NCBI GenBank assembly: GCA_934691725.1
Contig: CAKUTF010000016.1
Coordinates: 1 to 55,025 of the forward strand
DNA: 55,025 bases
Source: an uncultured Fibrobacter sp.
Lineage (GTDB): Bacteria; Fibrobacterota; Fibrobacteria; Fibrobacterales; Fibrobacteraceae
Direction: 5' to 3'
Positions 1-7,800 of the stretch are shown one piece after another. The notes beneath the pieces are model-generated. The model made no database searches and was not told where the DNA came from. It saw nothing but the letters and a program-made list of their open reading frames with translations. Position 1 is the first letter of the stretch; each line of letters begins with the position of its first letter. Both the position numbers and the translations under genes were made by a program.

Positions 1-505
1 AGAAACGGTTCGTTTCGAAATCCCACGTTCCGCTTACCGCACCCCAAAAGCTTAGATGTACGCAGTTCTGACCACTGCTCACTGACCACTGACTACTAAG
101 CTTAGATGTCCGCTATTCTAAGTACTCTCAACTAAGTTCTGAATATCTCGACAAGCTCGCTAGCCTGTCAAATCCCTTCTCTGAAAGGAGATTCCCCGGT
201 CAAGCCGGGGAATGACATCATAGAGAGCACGGGAATGACAGAAGAGCATTAGAGCTTAGATTTACAGGCGTCGATGTTCTTGAATCTCGGAAGTTTAACG
301 TTCGCAGACTCATTGCTCATTGCTAATTGCCTTAGACGTCTGCGGACTATTCCCTAATCCCGTGTCCCTCGTCCCGCTTTCCAAAAGCTTAGACGTCCGC
401 GGACTAATCCCTGTTCCCTAGTCCCTAAACCTAGACGTCCGCGGTTCTGCTCACTGACCACTGCTCACTAAGCTTAGACGTCAACCACTCCAAGCTCTAA
501 GCTCT
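1..505. repeat. Mosaic intergenic repeat cluster (left edge)
   Basis: No gene is seen here. The stretch is a patchwork of short words that recurs at about 5.2, 8, 31, 42.5 and 47.2 kb. It includes several copies of TTAGACGTCCGCGG, tracts with 7-base periodicity (CACTGAC-type near 75-105, ATTGCTC-type at 311-330, TCCCTAA-type at 350-375 and 406-427), and a hairpin at 191-213 with arms ATTCCCCGG / CCGGGGAAT around TCAAG. It lies beyond the stop codon of the exonuclease gene and runs off the window edge. Confidence 0.85.
171..358 (+). repeat. Left arm of long inverted repeat
   Basis: Bases 171-343 are the reverse complement of 5211-5383 with a single mismatch and no indel; the match continues to about 358/5196 with two further mismatches. 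The arms bracket the 0.5-5.1 kb gene block. Recombination between such arms would invert the block. This was read directly by aligning both stretches. Confidence 0.9.
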
Positions 506-511
506 GACACG

Positions 512-1162
512 TCACTTCATCTTGGTCAGGTAGGCGGGTGAGGAACCGTTCTTTTGAATCGCCGGAAGGATTCGGGAAATGTCCCAGTCCTCCTTGCGGA
601 TTCTGCGACGGAGAAGCGCTACGAAAACTTCCATCAGCATTTCGCAGTCATAGACGGCGCGGTGCATTTCTTCATTGTTGATGGAAAGCCGGATTTGCCC
701 CTTGATGCGCTGGAACATGTGTGCGAGGTCTCCGAGCTTGTGACTTTTGAGTTCCGGCAAGATGGATTTTGCGATTCTTAAGCTATCGACAATCGGGTTT
801 CCCGGCAAAAGCTGTGGGTGCTTGGTGTAGGCGACGTGCAAAAATCCGGAGTCAAAGTCGGCATTGTGGGCGACGAGAATCGCGGACTGCCCGCAAAAAA
901 CGGTGAATTTCCGCAAGACGTCGTTTATCGGCGGAGCGTTTTCGACCATCGCATTCGTGATGTGGTTGATGCGGGTCGCTTCATCGGGAATCATCATCGG
1001 AGGTTTGACCAGCGTCTGGAACGTGGCGATTTCCTTGGGACGAACAATGCCGTTATCGTCATAGACTGTAAACTTGACTGCTCCGATTTCGACGATTTCA
1101 TCCTTGTTTTGAAATAGTCCGGTGGTTTCGAGGTCAAAAGCGACAAAGGTTGAATAAATCAC
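512..1162 (-). CDS. DEDDh 3'-5' exonuclease (DnaQ/PolC-epsilon-like)
   Basis: A stand-alone 216-residue exonuclease of the DnaQ fold, expected to remove nucleotides from DNA 3' ends in repair or proofreading. The metal-binding residues are visible: D10 and E12 in FDLETTG (Exo I), HNADFD around 99-104 (Exo II), and HRAVYD with H167 and D172 (Exo III, DEDDh type). No polymerase, helicase or GIY-YIG domain is fused, so it could be a separate epsilon-like subunit or a general exonuclease. The family assignment is firm; the partner is unknown. It lies downstream of the DUF374 acyltransferase gene on the same strand, 64 bases away. Confidence 0.88.
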   Translation of the reverse strand: MIYSTFVAFDLETTGLFQNKDEIVEIGAVKFTVYDDNGIVRPKEIATFQTLVKPPMMIPDEATRINHITNAMVENAPPINDVLRKFTVFCGQSAILVAHNADFDSGFLHVAYTKHPQLLPGNPIVDSLRIAKSILPELKSHKLGDLAHMFQRIKGQIRLSINNEEMHRAVYDCEMLMEVFVALLRRRIRKEDWDISRILPAIQKNGSSPAYLTKMK

Positions 1163-1226
1163 GGCGTTCTCCAGAATGAAATGTCAAAAATCAAAAATAG
1201 CTTAATGATTTTGTCAAAGTTGACAA

Positions 1227-1736
1227 TTAGCGGATTTGCACAATGACTTTGGAAAAGGGCAGCGGAATCCTTGCTTTGTCCCAGCTCCTTAGGGAAATGT
1301 GCTTTCCATAACGGATTTCGACAAAAAAACAGGGCTTTCCGGAGCGCTTTGCAAGCCACCGGGTTCCGGGCTTCTCGATTCCAGCGGGGCCTTTGGGGCC
1401 GTCGAGCGCCATGGCGCAGAGGTTTCCTGCTTGGAGCTTTTGGAGAATCTCCCGGATGTGGAACGCTTTTTCGGAGCTTGAACCGCGAACGATCCTGTAC
1501 CCTAGGTCCGAAGCGATTTTTGCGAGAAGTTCCCCGTCTCCGCTCGGGGAGATGAAGGCGACGATTCCCCTTTTTCGAAAGGCCGCGGTCGCAGCGAAAA
1601 GATCCCTGTGCCAGAGTGCCAAAATGCCCGGTTCTCGGAATTTTCCATCTTTTCCCCACGAAATCCGCAGACTTTTCATCCAAAATTCCAGGATTTTGCA
1701 AAAAAAACGCTTTTTTATGGAAAGTTTGCCGACCAT
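1227..1736 (-). CDS. DUF374 lysophospholipid acyltransferase-like protein
   Basis: A small membrane-associated acyltransferase-like protein of the DUF374 family, related to LPLAT enzymes and usually linked to lipid A or glycerolipid acylation in Gram-negative bacteria. Diagnostic pieces are LWHRD (the family's Hx4D-like block), SPSGDGELLAKI, and DGPKGPAGIEKPG. I place the start at the ATG at 1736, giving 169 residues with a basic, hydrophobic N terminus and AAGG just upstream. The reading frame stays open to 1793, but that longer start would lie inside the tRNA-Cys gene on the other strand and is unlikely. The exact acyl acceptor cannot be told. Confidence 0.8.
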   Translation of the reverse strand: MVGKLSIKKRFFCKILEFWMKSLRISWGKDGKFREPGILALWHRDLFAATAAFRKRGIVAFISPSGDGELLAKIASDLGYRIVRGSSSEKAFHIREILQKLQAGNLCAMALDGPKGPAGIEKPGTRWLAKRSGKPCFFVEIRYGKHISLRSWDKARIPLPFSKVIVQIR

Positions 1737-1740
1737 CACC

Positions 1741-1769
1741 TTGGAAAATAAAAAAATAATTCCTATTAT
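1741..1769 (+). promoter_or_regulatory. Promoter of tRNA-Cys
   Basis: A -35-like TTGGAA at 1741-1746 and a -10-like TATTAT at 1764-1769 are separated by exactly 17 bases. The end of the -10 lies 10 bases before the first base of the tRNA, so transcription would start just upstream of it. It overlaps the upstream region of the divergent acyltransferase gene. Confidence 0.6.
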
Positions 1770-1779
1770 TGGACTATCT

Positions 1780-1852
1780 GGCGACGTACCCAAGTTGGTA
1801 AGGGACGGCTCTGCAAAAGCCCCATTCCTCAGTTCGAGTCTGAGCGTTGCCT
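1780..1852 (+). tRNA. tRNA-Cys (anticodon GCA)
   Basis: A complete cloverleaf can be drawn. The acceptor arm GGCGACG (1780-1786) pairs with CGTTGCC (1845-1851), with one G-T wobble, followed by T1852 as the discriminator base typical of tRNA-Cys. The anticodon loop CTGCAAA carries GCA at 1813-1815. The T arm contains GTTCGAGTC. The 3' CCA is not encoded. It decodes UGC/UGU; the cognate synthetase gene cysS is at 15.9 kb, which is probably chance proximity. Confidence 0.95.
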
Positions 1853-1859
1853 CGAAAAA

Positions 1860-1884
1860 GGCGGATGATTTTCATCCGTCTTTT
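1860..1884 (+). terminator. Terminator after tRNA-Cys
   Basis: A 9-base-pair stem (GGCGGATGA / TCATCCGTC, one wobble) with a TTT loop is followed by TTTT. An A-run precedes the stem, so it may also stop transcription coming from the other strand. Confidence 0.8.
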
Positions 1885-1901
1885 CGTTTTAAAGTTTTTC
1901 A

Positions 1902-1932
1902 AAAAAGAAAGTCCCGCACCGGGCGGAACTTT
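1902..1932 (-). terminator. Terminator of the PEGA gene
   Basis: Read on the minus strand, the arms AAAGTTCCGC and GCGGGACTTT enclose a short loop and are followed by a T-rich run (CTTTTTT). It lies about 25 bases beyond the PEGA stop codon. Confidence 0.7.
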
Positions 1933-1956
1933 TCTCGTTAGACAGGAACAGGAAGA

Positions 1957-2499
1957 TTAATATCTCTTGCCCTTGCGCGCGTCGATGGTCACCTGGACCG
2001 TCTTTTCGCCTTCGACCTTGACGAGTTTTTCTGCTGCGCGACCGTTGTTGCATTCGGCGCGGACCATGTGGTCGCCGGCGTCTAGGTTGTGAACCGTCAG
2101 CGGGGCTCCGTCCGTCTTGTCCGCGTTATCTCCATCGACATAGATGATGCACTTGCCCGGAAGAGTCGTTACTTCAATATTCCCCTTGGGGATGACCGTT
2201 CCGAAATTGAACGAGTTGCGCTTGTCGTTTCCCGGCCAGATGTTTACGCGCTGGTTCACGAGTTCGTAGCCTTGATCGACGACGATTAATGTCTGGCGTC
2301 CGGATTTGACTTGGCGGTTTTCGATCGGGCTCTTGCCTAGGAGCTCGCCGCCGAGATAGACTTCGCTGTTGGGCGGTTCGGTGAGAATCGTCACGTTGGC
2401 GGGCTGGTCGCGCGGAGGCGGTTCTTCTGCCATGGCGGCGACCGCGGCGAATGAAATCGTGATGGCGCTGAGGGTCAAAAATTTCGAGAAAAATTTCAT
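1957..2499 (-). CDS. Secreted PEGA-domain protein
   Basis: A 180-residue exported protein. The N terminus (MKFFSKFLTLSAITISFAA) is a signal peptide with a likely cleavage near AMAEE. Two PEGA-type surface-layer beta domains follow: residues about 33-95 (VTILTEPPNSEVYLGGELLGKSP) and about 105-172 (IEVTTLPGKCIIYVDGD). PEGA domains are small beta-sandwich modules common in envelope proteins; no catalytic role is implied. AAGGAG lies just before the ATG. The gene is monocistronic between the tRNA-Cys terminator and the divergent ABC-class ATPase gene. Its binding partner is unknown. Confidence 0.85.
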   Translation of the reverse strand: MKFFSKFLTLSAITISFAAVAAMAEEPPPRDQPANVTILTEPPNSEVYLGGELLGKSPIENRQVKSGRQTLIVVDQGYELVNQRVNIWPGNDKRNSFNFGTVIPKGNIEVTTLPGKCIIYVDGDNADKTDGAPLTVHNLDAGDHMVRAECNNGRAAEKLVKVEGEKTVQVTIDARKGKRY

Positions 2500-2600
2500 C
2501 GGAAACTCCTTTTTAATCGGGTATTAAGATATAAAGAAAATGAAGCTCGGCGGAAGCTCCAAAAGAAAAATATTCTCATAAATTGTAATTTTTGGAAGAA

Positions 2601-4316
2601 ATGAAAGATCTTTATCAAAAATTGCGGACATTCACGGGCAAAAACTACGGCCTGTATAAAAGCCTGTGCGGCAGAACCTGGAATTTCGGGGATTTCGACC
2701 TGGAATTTGTACACGTCCAGGGCGATCCGTTTGCGCCCGCGTCGCGCCTCAAGTTCAAGGCTCCGCTGGAACGGCTCGGGATTCCTGCGGAATGGGGAAA
2801 CTTTCCCGTGAAACGCTTGGCGCTTGCGGACTTTCTCTTGCGGAAGCTCTGCGCGGAAATCGAAGCCCGTTCAGGAGAGGAGGCTTTTCCGGTAAAGGCG
2901 AATGTCCCGGGCGAGGAAATCCTTGTGCGGAATGTGCTCTGGGTCGGCGGTCCGTCCGAAAATGGAGGCTCGGCGGTTGTCGAAGCGATTCTTTCGGTGG
3001 AGCTTCCCGGGGAGAAACGCCGGATAGATGTGGAATCCGCAAGCGAGCTTTTGACCTCGACGATTCCCGACCTGCTGATGGCCCTTTACCTGAACCAGGA
3101 TGCGGAACGCGCCGAGGCAAAACGCCATATCGAGTCTCTGGAAGTCCGCGAAGAGCTTTTGAAAATCTTGAAGGAAAAGGGCTGGGTCGCCTTTGTCCCG
3201 AACGGTTCGATTCTTCCGCGGGAGTCCGGTTCAAGCGACCTTCCCAAGAAAGGCGCGCTTCCGTTTGAATCTCCGGCGGAGCTTTTAGAGACCGTCGAAG
3301 TCTTCGGCAAAAAGATTTCGGGCATGGCGATTCCCCGCGGGATTACGGTGATTGCGGGCGGAGCGTATCATGGAAAATCGACGCTCCTCTCGGCGCTTGA
3401 AAAGTCTGTCGAACCCCATGTGGCTGGCGACGGCCGGGAATGGATTGTAGCGGATCCGTCTGCGGTGCGGATTGCCGCGGAACCGGGGCGCGTCGTAAAG
3501 GGCTCGCGCATCGAGCCTTTTGTCCGGGAACTGCCGTTTGGCGTTTCGACGAAATCTTTCCGGACGCGTTCGGCTTCGGGTTCGACCAGCGAAGCGGCGA
3601 ATCTTGTCGAAGCCCTTGAATTCGGAGCGAGAACGTTGTTCATCGACGAAGACGCTTCGGCGGTAAATTTCCTGATCCGGGATTCCCGGATGCGGGAGCT
3701 GGTCGGCGAAAAGGACGAGCCGCTGATTCCGCTGTCGGACAGAGCCTTGGAACTGAAGTCGCTCGGCGTGAACATGGTGATTGTCGTCGGTGCGTGCGGG
3801 GATTATCTGCATGTCGCGGACACGGTCCTCGTGATGAAAAATTATCTGCCGGTGGATGCCTCGGAAAAGGCTCGCCGGATTGCCGCTGAAAACCCCGCCC
3901 AGCCCACGCTTGGAAACCTTCCGAAATTCGGGGACTTTAAATGCCGGAACCTTTTGGAACTGGCGGACGATTTGAATCCCGGGCTGAAACCGCGCGGACC
4001 GGTGGAACGCCAGGTGAAGGTGCGTCTCCGCGGGTCGGAACTTTCGATAGGCTACATCCGTGCGGATTTGCGAGCGGTGTTTCCGTTTGCGCGGACGGCT
4101 ACGCTCAGCGGCCTCGGGCTTTTCCTCTTGAACCTTTTGCAAAATGCCGAAGACATTCCCGCCGACGAAGCGATCCATAGGCTCTACGACCAAATTCGAA
4201 ATGTCGGATTCCGCCGCTTACCGCAAGGCTTTTCCAAGGATTCCGAGCTTCCCCGCGAAGCGGAGATCGCGATGGCGCTTTTGCGGTTTGAAAACCCGCC
4301 GAAACCCGAAAAATAG
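2601..4316 (+). CDS. ABC-class predicted ATPase (PF09818-like)
   Basis: A 571-residue cytoplasmic protein matching the predicted ATPases of the ABC class. Walker A is GGAYHGKST at about residues 252-260, a Walker B-like LFIDEDASA follows near 345, and the family's conserved DGREWIVAD and SGSTSEAAN segments lie between. There are no membrane segments, so it is not a transporter; its biological role is unknown even in well-studied relatives. I prefer the ATG at 2601 (GGAAG just upstream) over an in-frame TTG at 2592. The next gene follows 10 bases after its stop, suggesting co-transcription. Confidence 0.85.
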   Translation: MKDLYQKLRTFTGKNYGLYKSLCGRTWNFGDFDLEFVHVQGDPFAPASRLKFKAPLERLGIPAEWGNFPVKRLALADFLLRKLCAEIEARSGEEAFPVKANVPGEEILVRNVLWVGGPSENGGSAVVEAILSVELPGEKRRIDVESASELLTSTIPDLLMALYLNQDAERAEAKRHIESLEVREELLKILKEKGWVAFVPNGSILPRESGSSDLPKKGALPFESPAELLETVEVFGKKISGMAIPRGITVIAGGAYHGKSTLLSALEKSVEPHVAGDGREWIVADPSAVRIAAEPGRVVKGSRIEPFVRELPFGVSTKSFRTRSASGSTSEAANLVEALEFGARTLFIDEDASAVNFLIRDSRMRELVGEKDEPLIPLSDRALELKSLGVNMVIVVGACGDYLHVADTVLVMKNYLPVDASEKARRIAAENPAQPTLGNLPKFGDFKCRNLLELADDLNPGLKPRGPVERQVKVRLRGSELSIGYIRADLRAVFPFARTATLSGLGLFLLNLLQNAEDIPADEAIHRLYDQIRNVGFRRLPQGFSKDSELPREAEIAMALLRFENPPKPEK

Positions 4317-4326
4317 AGGCTTGAAA

Positions 4327-5139
4327 ATGGAAAAAATCGGGCAGGCTCTCTTGTTTTGCGTGGCGCTTTCCTTTGGCGCGCTTTCCGAAAATGTCCGCGT
4401 AAATTTTATCGTCAGCTGCGAAGACGGCGGATCTTCTTCGGAATTTTGCGCGTGCGTCTTTGGAAAAGTCGAAAAAAAATATTCCCAGGAGCAGATCGAT
4501 GCGATTGAATTGAAGCTGCTCCGCGGCCATTCGGACTTGGGATATGCGGAATTTGTGAAGAACGCTTCGAAGGAATGCGATGCGCTGGTGAAGTCGGGAA
4601 AGTCGCTCGGTGCGCTGGCGGTAAGCGAAGACGCGTCGGATGGAGAGACTTCGCTTTCTGCGGAAGAACTTGCCGCGCTCGAAGCCCTCGGGCTTGATTC
4701 CGCTTTTGCTTCGGGAATGGTGAGCGCGCTTCTCGAATCCCCCGAATACAGGAACATTTTTCTTGCGGAATGTTCCGTGGAGTTTCGCCCCTATTTTGGA
4801 AACTCCCAGGCGCAAAAGAGCTGCCGCTGCGCTTACGAAAAGCTCGTTTCGGATGGAAATGTCGGAAAACTTTTGGCCCTGGTGGACGACGGAACGCTTG
4901 ACGATTCGCTCGCCCTCGAAATGTTTTTGCCGTGTATGCCAAAAACATTCACTGCGGAAATGGAAAAATTTCTGATGGATTCATGCGAGACGGTTGCGTC
5001 AAAGCCTGTCTGCCGCTGCATCGTGCGGGAACTCAAGTCGCACTTCACGTTCGAACAGCTCTTGCGTCGGACGGTTCAAAATCCGGCATTCATCCAGGGT
5101 TATGCGACCGGAGCCGCTATCCGCTGCAAGGACGAATAG
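4327..5139 (+). CDS. Secreted protein with three C-x(n)-CxC repeats
   Basis: An unrecognised 270-residue protein. The start is the ATG at 4327 although the frame is open upstream; the N terminus (MEKIGQALLFCVALSFGALS) is a signal peptide. The mature part carries a Cys motif three times: SC...FCAC (about residue 30), EC...SCRC (about 150-170) and SC...VCRC (about 222-232). Each is followed by a Lys/Glu-rich stretch and a short helix-like segment such as YSQEQIDAIELKLL or FTFEQLLRR. The CxC pairs suggest metal binding or disulfides. It lies directly behind the ABC-class ATPase gene. The stop codon TAG touches the repeat element that follows. Confidence 0.75.
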   Translation: MEKIGQALLFCVALSFGALSENVRVNFIVSCEDGGSSSEFCACVFGKVEKKYSQEQIDAIELKLLRGHSDLGYAEFVKNASKECDALVKSGKSLGALAVSEDASDGETSLSAEELAALEALGLDSAFASGMVSALLESPEYRNIFLAECSVEFRPYFGNSQAQKSCRCAYEKLVSDGNVGKLLALVDDGTLDDSLALEMFLPCMPKTFTAEMEKFLMDSCETVASKPVCRCIVRELKSHFTFEQLLRRTVQNPAFIQGYATGAAIRCKDE

Positions 5140-5458
5140 GAGAATGTCTTTATAAGGAACCGCGGACGTCTAGGTTTAGGGATTAGGGAACAGGGATTAG
5201 GGAGTAGTCAGCAGACGTCTAAGGCAATTAGCAATGAGAAATGAGTCTGCGAACGTTAAACTTCCGAGATTCAAGAACATCGACGCCTGTAAATCTAAGC
5301 TCTAATGCTCTTCTGTCATTCCCGTGCTCTCTATGATGTCATTCCCCGGCTTGACCGGGGAATCTCCTTTCAGAGAAGGGATTGCCGGGTGTGACCCGGC
5401 AATGGCTGGTTAGCGAGCTTGTCGAGCTATGCTCCAATACATATGAAAACAAGTTCTA
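5140..5458 (+). repeat. Intergenic element starting GAGAATGTC, long copy
   Basis: It begins with GAGAATGTCTTTATAAGGAA immediately after a stop codon and ends near GCTATGCTCCAATACATATG. Both ends recur at 47047-47321, and the first end recurs inverted at 42655. Inside are CCGCGGACGTCTA, a TAGGGAT-type tract with 7-base periodicity, the right arm of the long inverted repeat, and two hairpins at 5341-5363 and 5381-5403. It fills the space between two convergent genes. No coding potential is seen. Confidence 0.8.
5196..5383 (-). repeat. Right arm of long inverted repeat
   Basis: Reverse complement of 171-358 with about three mismatches and no indel. See the left arm. It is embedded in the 5140-5458 element. 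Confidence 0.9.
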
Positions 5459-5477
5459 AGCCGAATAGTCCGAAATT

Positions 5478-5873
5478 TTATACTAGGGGAACCTCTTCGA
5501 TTTTTCCGATGGAACGGTAGATGTCGGCGTGCGCCTTGTGGAAGTATAGGACGGCGAAATGCGGGTCGCTTGCGGAATAGATTTCTTGTACATGGGGATT
5601 TTGTTCGAGAACGGCATTCTTGGTGGCTTGGTCAAAGTCCCGGAAGACTTCTCCGGTGACGCGAATCCAGTCCTCGCCGAACATCGCCGCTATTTCAATC
5701 TTCGGATTCTTTTCCATCTCTCGAAAACAATCCTTGTCGTCCTTGGTGCAGATGTATAGGCGGTCCTTGTATTTTGCGATGACGCCGAACGGGCGAAGCT
5801 TCGGCTGGTCGCCTTCGACAGTCGCCACGTAAAAGACGCCGGCTCTTTTTAGAAATTCAAACGCAGAGTACAT
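5478..5873 (-). CDS. Pyridoxamine 5'-phosphate oxidase-family flavin-binding protein
   Basis: A 131-residue split-barrel protein of the PPOX/general-stress FMN-binding family. Typical pieces are the N-terminal FLKRAGVFYVATVEGDQPKLRPFG, the strand DRLYICTKDDKDCFREMEKNPKIEI, and WIRVTGEVFRD. Such single-domain proteins bind FMN, F420 or haem and usually act as small oxidoreductases; which applies here cannot be told. Length and strand order are complete. It is a single gene, divergent from trmO by 46 bases, and ends next to a repeat element. Confidence 0.85.
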   Translation of the reverse strand: MYSAFEFLKRAGVFYVATVEGDQPKLRPFGVIAKYKDRLYICTKDDKDCFREMEKNPKIEIAAMFGEDWIRVTGEVFRDFDQATKNAVLEQNPHVQEIYSASDPHFAVLYFHKAHADIYRSIGKIEEVPLV

Positions 5874-5919
5874 AAAAAATCTCCGATAAAAAAATACCTA
5901 TTTTTGTGGAGAATTTCTT

Positions 5920-6723
5920 ATGCCCATTTCCCTGGAACCGATCGGAACTTTTTTCTCCAAGGCGTTTTACAAATACGAGGTGCCGCGCCAGGGAATTTTT
6001 GACGGCGGGCGCTCGGGAAAGATCGAACTTTTTCCGCATCGTGGATTTGAAAATGCGCTGCGCGACGTATCCGGTTTCGAAAGGCTCTGGATTATCTTTT
6101 TATTTCACCAGAACAAAGGCTGGCGGGCGACGACAAGGCCTCCCGTTCCACCGCATGATCATGAACGGGTCGGGATTTTTGCCTCCCGCGGACCGTACCG
6201 TCCTAATCCGATCGGGCTTTCCTGCGTGAAGCTCGTCTCCGTGGAAAGGCTTACGCTAAATGTCGAGGAGGCGGACTTGCTGAACGGAACGCCTATTTTG
6301 GACATTAAGCCTTATATTCCGGGGGCGGACGCTTTCCCGAACGCTCGGGCGGGCTGGGTGGAAGAACAAAGTTTGGATAGCTGGGAAGTTTCTGCGACAG
6401 AAGAGTTTCTCGGACAGAGCACCTGGCTAGATTCCGTTAGCGGGCTTGACCTGCTGAACTTTGCCCGGTGCCAACTTTCTGTGAATCCGCTGGATGAGAC
6501 GCGGCGCCGAATTCGGGTCGATACTTCTTCGCAAACGGCGGAGCTAGCCTTTCGGACATTCCGCATCGATTTTTCCTTTGACGAAAACGCCCGGAAAATC
6601 TTATTGAATAGGATCCGTAGCGGCTATTCCTCGCAGGAACTGGGCGCTTCCGAGGACCTTTATGGGGACAAGCCTCTTCACCGGGAATTCCTCTTGCACT
6701 TTGCGCAAAGCCCGAATGCGTAA
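5920..6723 (+). CDS. trmO: tRNA (t6A37) N6-methyltransferase TrmO
   Basis: A 267-residue TsaA/YaeB-family enzyme that uses S-adenosylmethionine to methylate N6-threonylcarbamoyladenosine at position 37 of tRNAs reading ACY codons. Family hallmarks are PIGTFFSKAFYKYEVPRQG at the N terminus, FERLWIIFLFHQNKGW, ASRGPYRPNPIGLSCVKL, and DLLNGTPILDIKPYIPGADAF. The C-terminal region ends in GYSSQELGA...LYGDKPLHRE. A GGAGA lies upstream of the ATG. Its 3' end overlaps the convergent perR gene by 46 bases. Confidence 0.9.
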   Translation: MPISLEPIGTFFSKAFYKYEVPRQGIFDGGRSGKIELFPHRGFENALRDVSGFERLWIIFLFHQNKGWRATTRPPVPPHDHERVGIFASRGPYRPNPIGLSCVKLVSVERLTLNVEEADLLNGTPILDIKPYIPGADAFPNARAGWVEEQSLDSWEVSATEEFLGQSTWLDSVSGLDLLNFARCQLSVNPLDETRRRIRVDTSSQTAELAFRTFRIDFSFDENARKILLNRIRSGYSSQELGASEDLYGDKPLHREFLLHFAQSPNA

Positions 6724-7085
6724 AGTTGCAATCGCTCGATGAAAAATCCTTCGGGAGCGCTTTTCTTGAAATCTTCCGGGGTCAGGAAAATGTCGAAAAT
6801 ATTTCCGCATTTTTCGCACTTGAAATGCGCGTGGGGGGTGGTATCCGCATCGTAATGGATGCTGCCGTCCCCGACGTCTAGCGTGATGACAAGTCCGCTA
6901 TCACAAAGCGTTTCTAGCGTATTGTAAACGGTCGTGCGCGAGAGTGTCGGAATCTGCGGCAAAAGATCGTCGTAGATGGTGCTTACGGTCGGGTGATTCT
7001 TTTTTTCGAGCAGGTAGTCTAGGATGCGGATGCGCTGCAGGGATGGTCGGACGTTTCTTTCTTTGAGAAGTTCGGAAGAGGACAT
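6678..7085 (-). CDS. perR: Fur-family peroxide sensor (PerR-like)
   Basis: A 135-residue Fur-family repressor. It has the winged helix (IPTLSRTTVYNTLETL, about 46-60) and two CxxC zinc sites, C90/C93 and C127/C130. In the regulatory metal site the residue six before the H85-x-H87 pair is D79 (HYDADTTPHAH). That Asp spacing matches PerR, where Fur has a different residue, so peroxide sensing through Fe-dependent His oxidation is the likely role. The frame is open far upstream, but the ATG at 7085 gives the normal family length. It follows the rubrerythrin gene by 35 bases, the classic pairing. PerR versus a plain Fur is inference, strongly helped by context. Confidence 0.85.
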   Translation of the reverse strand: MSSSELLKERNVRPSLQRIRILDYLLEKKNHPTVSTIYDDLLPQIPTLSRTTVYNTLETLCDSGLVITLDVGDGSIHYDADTTPHAHFKCEKCGNIFDIFLTPEDFKKSAPEGFFIERLQLYAFGLCAKCKRNSR

Positions 7086-7120
7086 AAAAAGAAAAAGGAA
7101 AGGGGCTTTCGCCCCGGTTT

Positions 7121-7681
7121 TTACTTGGAGAAGTATCTGCGGAGAAGTCCGGCGAAAGCGCTGCCGTGACGGGCTTCGTCCTTGCACATTTCGTGAACCG
7201 TGTCGTGAATGGCGTCGTAATTGAGTTCCTTGGCACGTTTCGCGAGCTTGAGCTTGCCTTCGGTTGCGCCCGCTTCGGCGGCGACGCGGAGGGTGAGATT
7301 CTTTTTTGTGTCTGGATAGACGACTTCGCCGAGAAGCTCTGCAAACTTTGCCGCGTGTTCCGCTTCTTCGAAAGCGATTCGTTTGTAGGCTTCCGCGACT
7401 TCCGGGTAGCCTTCGCGGTCCGCCTGGCGGCTCATGGCGAGATACATTCCCACTTCGGTGCATTCGCCGGTAAAGTTTTCACGCAGTCCTTGGACGACTT
7501 CCTCGTCGAGGCCTTGGGCAACGCCGATACGATGCTCGTCCGCCCACTTGGGAGTTTCTCCTGCCGGAGCGTCTTCTTTAAGTTTGAACTTGGATTTCGG
7601 AGCCTTGCACTGGGGGCAGTGTTCGGGAGGTTCTTCTCCGAACGAAACGTAACCGCAAACGGAACAGACCCATACTTTCAT
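7121..7681 (-). CDS. Reverse rubrerythrin (N-terminal rubredoxin domain)
   Basis: A 186-residue peroxide-reducing protein with reversed domain order. The rubredoxin Cys4 site comes first (C6, C9, C22, C25: CSVCG and CPQC). Then comes the ferritin-like di-iron bundle with GECTEVGMYL, EEAEHAAKF and KDEARHGSAF supplying the ExxH ligands. In anaerobes this form serves as a terminal NADH-linked peroxidase. The start at 7681 has AAGGAG seven bases upstream; an in-frame ATG at 7711 lacks one. It is the first gene of a two-gene operon with perR and carries a PerR box in its promoter. Confidence 0.92.
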   Translation of the reverse strand: MKVWVCSVCGYVSFGEEPPEHCPQCKAPKSKFKLKEDAPAGETPKWADEHRIGVAQGLDEEVVQGLRENFTGECTEVGMYLAMSRQADREGYPEVAEAYKRIAFEEAEHAAKFAELLGEVVYPDTKKNLTLRVAAEAGATEGKLKLAKRAKELNYDAIHDTVHEMCKDEARHGSAFAGLLRRYFSK

Positions 7682-7720
7682 TTTTGTCTCCTTGTTGAAA
7701 GTGACGATCACATCTTTATG

Positions 7721-7750
7721 ATTAAAGTTGTAATCATTACAAAATTACAA
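7721..7750 (-). promoter_or_regulatory. rubrerythrin-perR promoter with PerR box
   Basis: Bases 7728-7742 read TTGTAATCATTACAA, a perfect 7-1-7 palindrome matching the PerR operator type. On the minus strand a -35-like TTGTAA (7745-7750) and a -10-like TTTAAT (7721-7726) are 18 bases apart, with the palindrome inside the spacer. A repressor bound there would block RNA polymerase, giving peroxide-induced, autoregulated expression of the operon. The palindrome is seen directly; PerR binding is inferred. Confidence 0.8.
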
Positions 7751-7800
7751 TCGTTTCAATTGAAAGTCAAGGGGGAAATGAAAAAAAGTTGATTTTTTTT

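Noticed and set aside
1159..1701. A 180-codon minus-strand frame overlapping the DUF374 gene
   Set aside because: The other frame carries clear DUF374 motifs; this one is Arg/Pro-rich nonsense.
5140..5458. Repeat elements as insertion sequences
   Set aside because: No transposase, no terminal inverted repeats of the element itself and no target-site duplication could be seen.
6678..6723. The 46-base convergent overlap of trmO and perR as evidence of a wrong gene end
   Set aside because: Both C termini are conserved in their families (the CxxC pair in perR is needed), so the overlap is real.
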